Below are positions 63,532 to 64,000 of a stretch of 64,000 bases of DNA, piece after piece. The translations under genes and the position numbers were made by a program. The DNA comes from Chitinimonas taiwanensis DSM 18899 (GTDB taxonomy: Bacteria; Pseudomonadota; Gammaproteobacteria; Burkholderiales; Chitinimonadaceae): positions 1 to 64,000 of the forward strand of contig NZ_FPKR01000014.1 of assembly GCF_900119825.1 (NCBI RefSeq), read 5' to 3'. The notes under the pieces are model-generated. The model was not told the DNA's origin, ran no database searches, and saw only the letters and a program-made list of their open reading frames with translations. Every line of letters begins with the position of its first letter. The stretch's first letter is position 1.

Positions 63532-64000
63532 GGCTGGCCCGTCGCCTGCGGCGCTTGCGCAGCAGCGGCCGCCACGGCAACCGGGTCGCTGACCACCAGC
63601 CGCCCGAGCGGATCGGCGCTCAGCAGGCGCTTATCCTGGCCGGCACGCAGCAGCAGGCTGAACGGCGCATTCACGCCCGAAGGCGAGAACACTACGCGCG
63701 CATCGGGCGGCAAGGGCGCCAGATTGACGCGGATATCTTCCAGCTGCACAGGCGTGGGCAGTTCACGTACGCGCAGCGCCTCGTTCTTGTCCAGCGCCTG
63801 CCACGCACCTTGCGCATCCTGCTGCCAGAAGCGGTAGGTGCCGGCCTGTGCGCTAAAGCCGATGGGCTGGCCCAGGCCAATCGCCTCATCGCGCGCGGTT
63901 TCCAACAGCAGCGACAGACGCTCGGCCTCGCGCTGCAACGTGTCCACATCCGACATGCCAAAGCGTACCGCCGCCAGCGCCACCACGATGCCGACGATGG
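63528..64000 (-). CDS. gspH: Type II secretion pseudopilin GspH (N-terminus cut by window)
   Basis: The frame stays open to the window edge; the last bases encode IVGIVVALAAVRFG, the hydrophobic helix of a type IV-like pseudopilin, so the true start and prepilin peptidase site lie outside. The body (LQREAERLSLLLETARDEAIGLGQPIGF and RFWQQDAQGAWQAL) matches GspH. It is the first visible gene of the gspH-I-J-K order. Confidence 0.9.
   Translation of the reverse strand, partial: IVGIVVALAAVRFGMSDVDTLQREAERLSLLLETARDEAIGLGQPIGFSAQAGTYRFWQQDAQGAWQALDKNEALRVRELPTPVQLEDIRVNLAPLPPDARVVFSPSGVNAPFSLLLRAGQDKRLLSADPLGRLVVSDPVAVAAAAAQAPQATGQP

Overview
The window looks like a chromosomal segment of a Gram-negative betaproteobacterium, possibly from the Neisseriales. 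The gene sets fit this: a Wza/Wzz surface-polysaccharide locus, a type II secretion pseudopilin operon, type B ribosomal protein L31, and the runs radA, rho-rpmE, dinG-mltG-tmk-holB-pilZ and dapC-dapD. Assignment to an order is inference from content, not a phylogeny.

Positions 1-593 hold the 3' end of one IS3-family transposase gene followed by the decayed, frameshifted remnant of a second. Positions 701-25403 are a 21-gene surface-glycan locus, all on the minus strand and read from wza (25403) down to a WbpM/PglF-type dehydratase (701). It encodes export and length control (wza, wzz), a MurJ-like flippase, an initiating sugar-phosphate transferase, an asparagine-synthase-like amidotransferase, a sterol-desaturase-family protein, an OafA-type acyltransferase, a candidate Wzy, one GT-B-like glycosyltransferase, and a complete legionaminic-acid-type nonulosonate pathway: dehydratase, CBS-aminotransferase, acetyltransferase, NeuC, NeuB and NeuA. 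A WbpG/HisH/HisF amidination trio, an SDR and a Gfo/Idh/MocA oxidoreductase complete it. The predicted product is a polymer of an N-acetimidoyl legionaminic acid, as known from Legionella LPS. The oxidoreductase gene contains an 11-base poly-G tract, a strong candidate phase-variation switch. This region is clearly poorer in G+C than the rest (single lines counted by hand: 28/60 at 1801, 30/60 at 20281, against 36/60 at 30241 and 39/60 at 39481), which suggests horizontal acquisition.

Positions 25559-31835 (minus) carry an M50 peptidase, galE, a YciO-type protein, a PHP phosphatase, a phosphomannomutase and manC; these supply nucleotide sugars to the glycan locus. Positions 31993-37933 (minus) carry greB, rluB with a long RG-rich tail, a MocR regulator with a candidate operator, and a coupled Ser/Thr kinase-UspA and metallophosphatase pair. 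Positions 38019-42946 (plus) are housekeeping: M15 peptidase, histidine phosphatase, radA, trxA, rho, rpmE2, with good terminators. A GT39-like membrane glycosyltransferase and a SemiSWEET follow.

Positions 45066-49183 (plus) form a copper-handling operon: a Cys-rich secreted protein, a TolC-like channel with a His/Met tail, a multicopper oxidase, a DUF411 protein, a cupredoxin, and a 36-residue signal-peptide-bearing Cys-rich peptide with an excellent ribosome binding site. It ends at a 23-bp perfect inverted repeat. Positions 49255-54650 (minus) are pilZ, holB, tmk, mltG, dinG-type helicase and a YjfB-family gene. Positions 55266-60802 (plus) carry dapC, a small monooxygenase-like gene, dapD, a response-regulator diguanylate cyclase and a second phosphohexomutase. 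The end of the window (minus) has a periplasmic solute-binding protein and gspK-J-I-H, with gspH cut by the window edge. No tRNA, rRNA or CRISPR array was seen, and no stretch over 300 bases lacks a gene or gene remnant.
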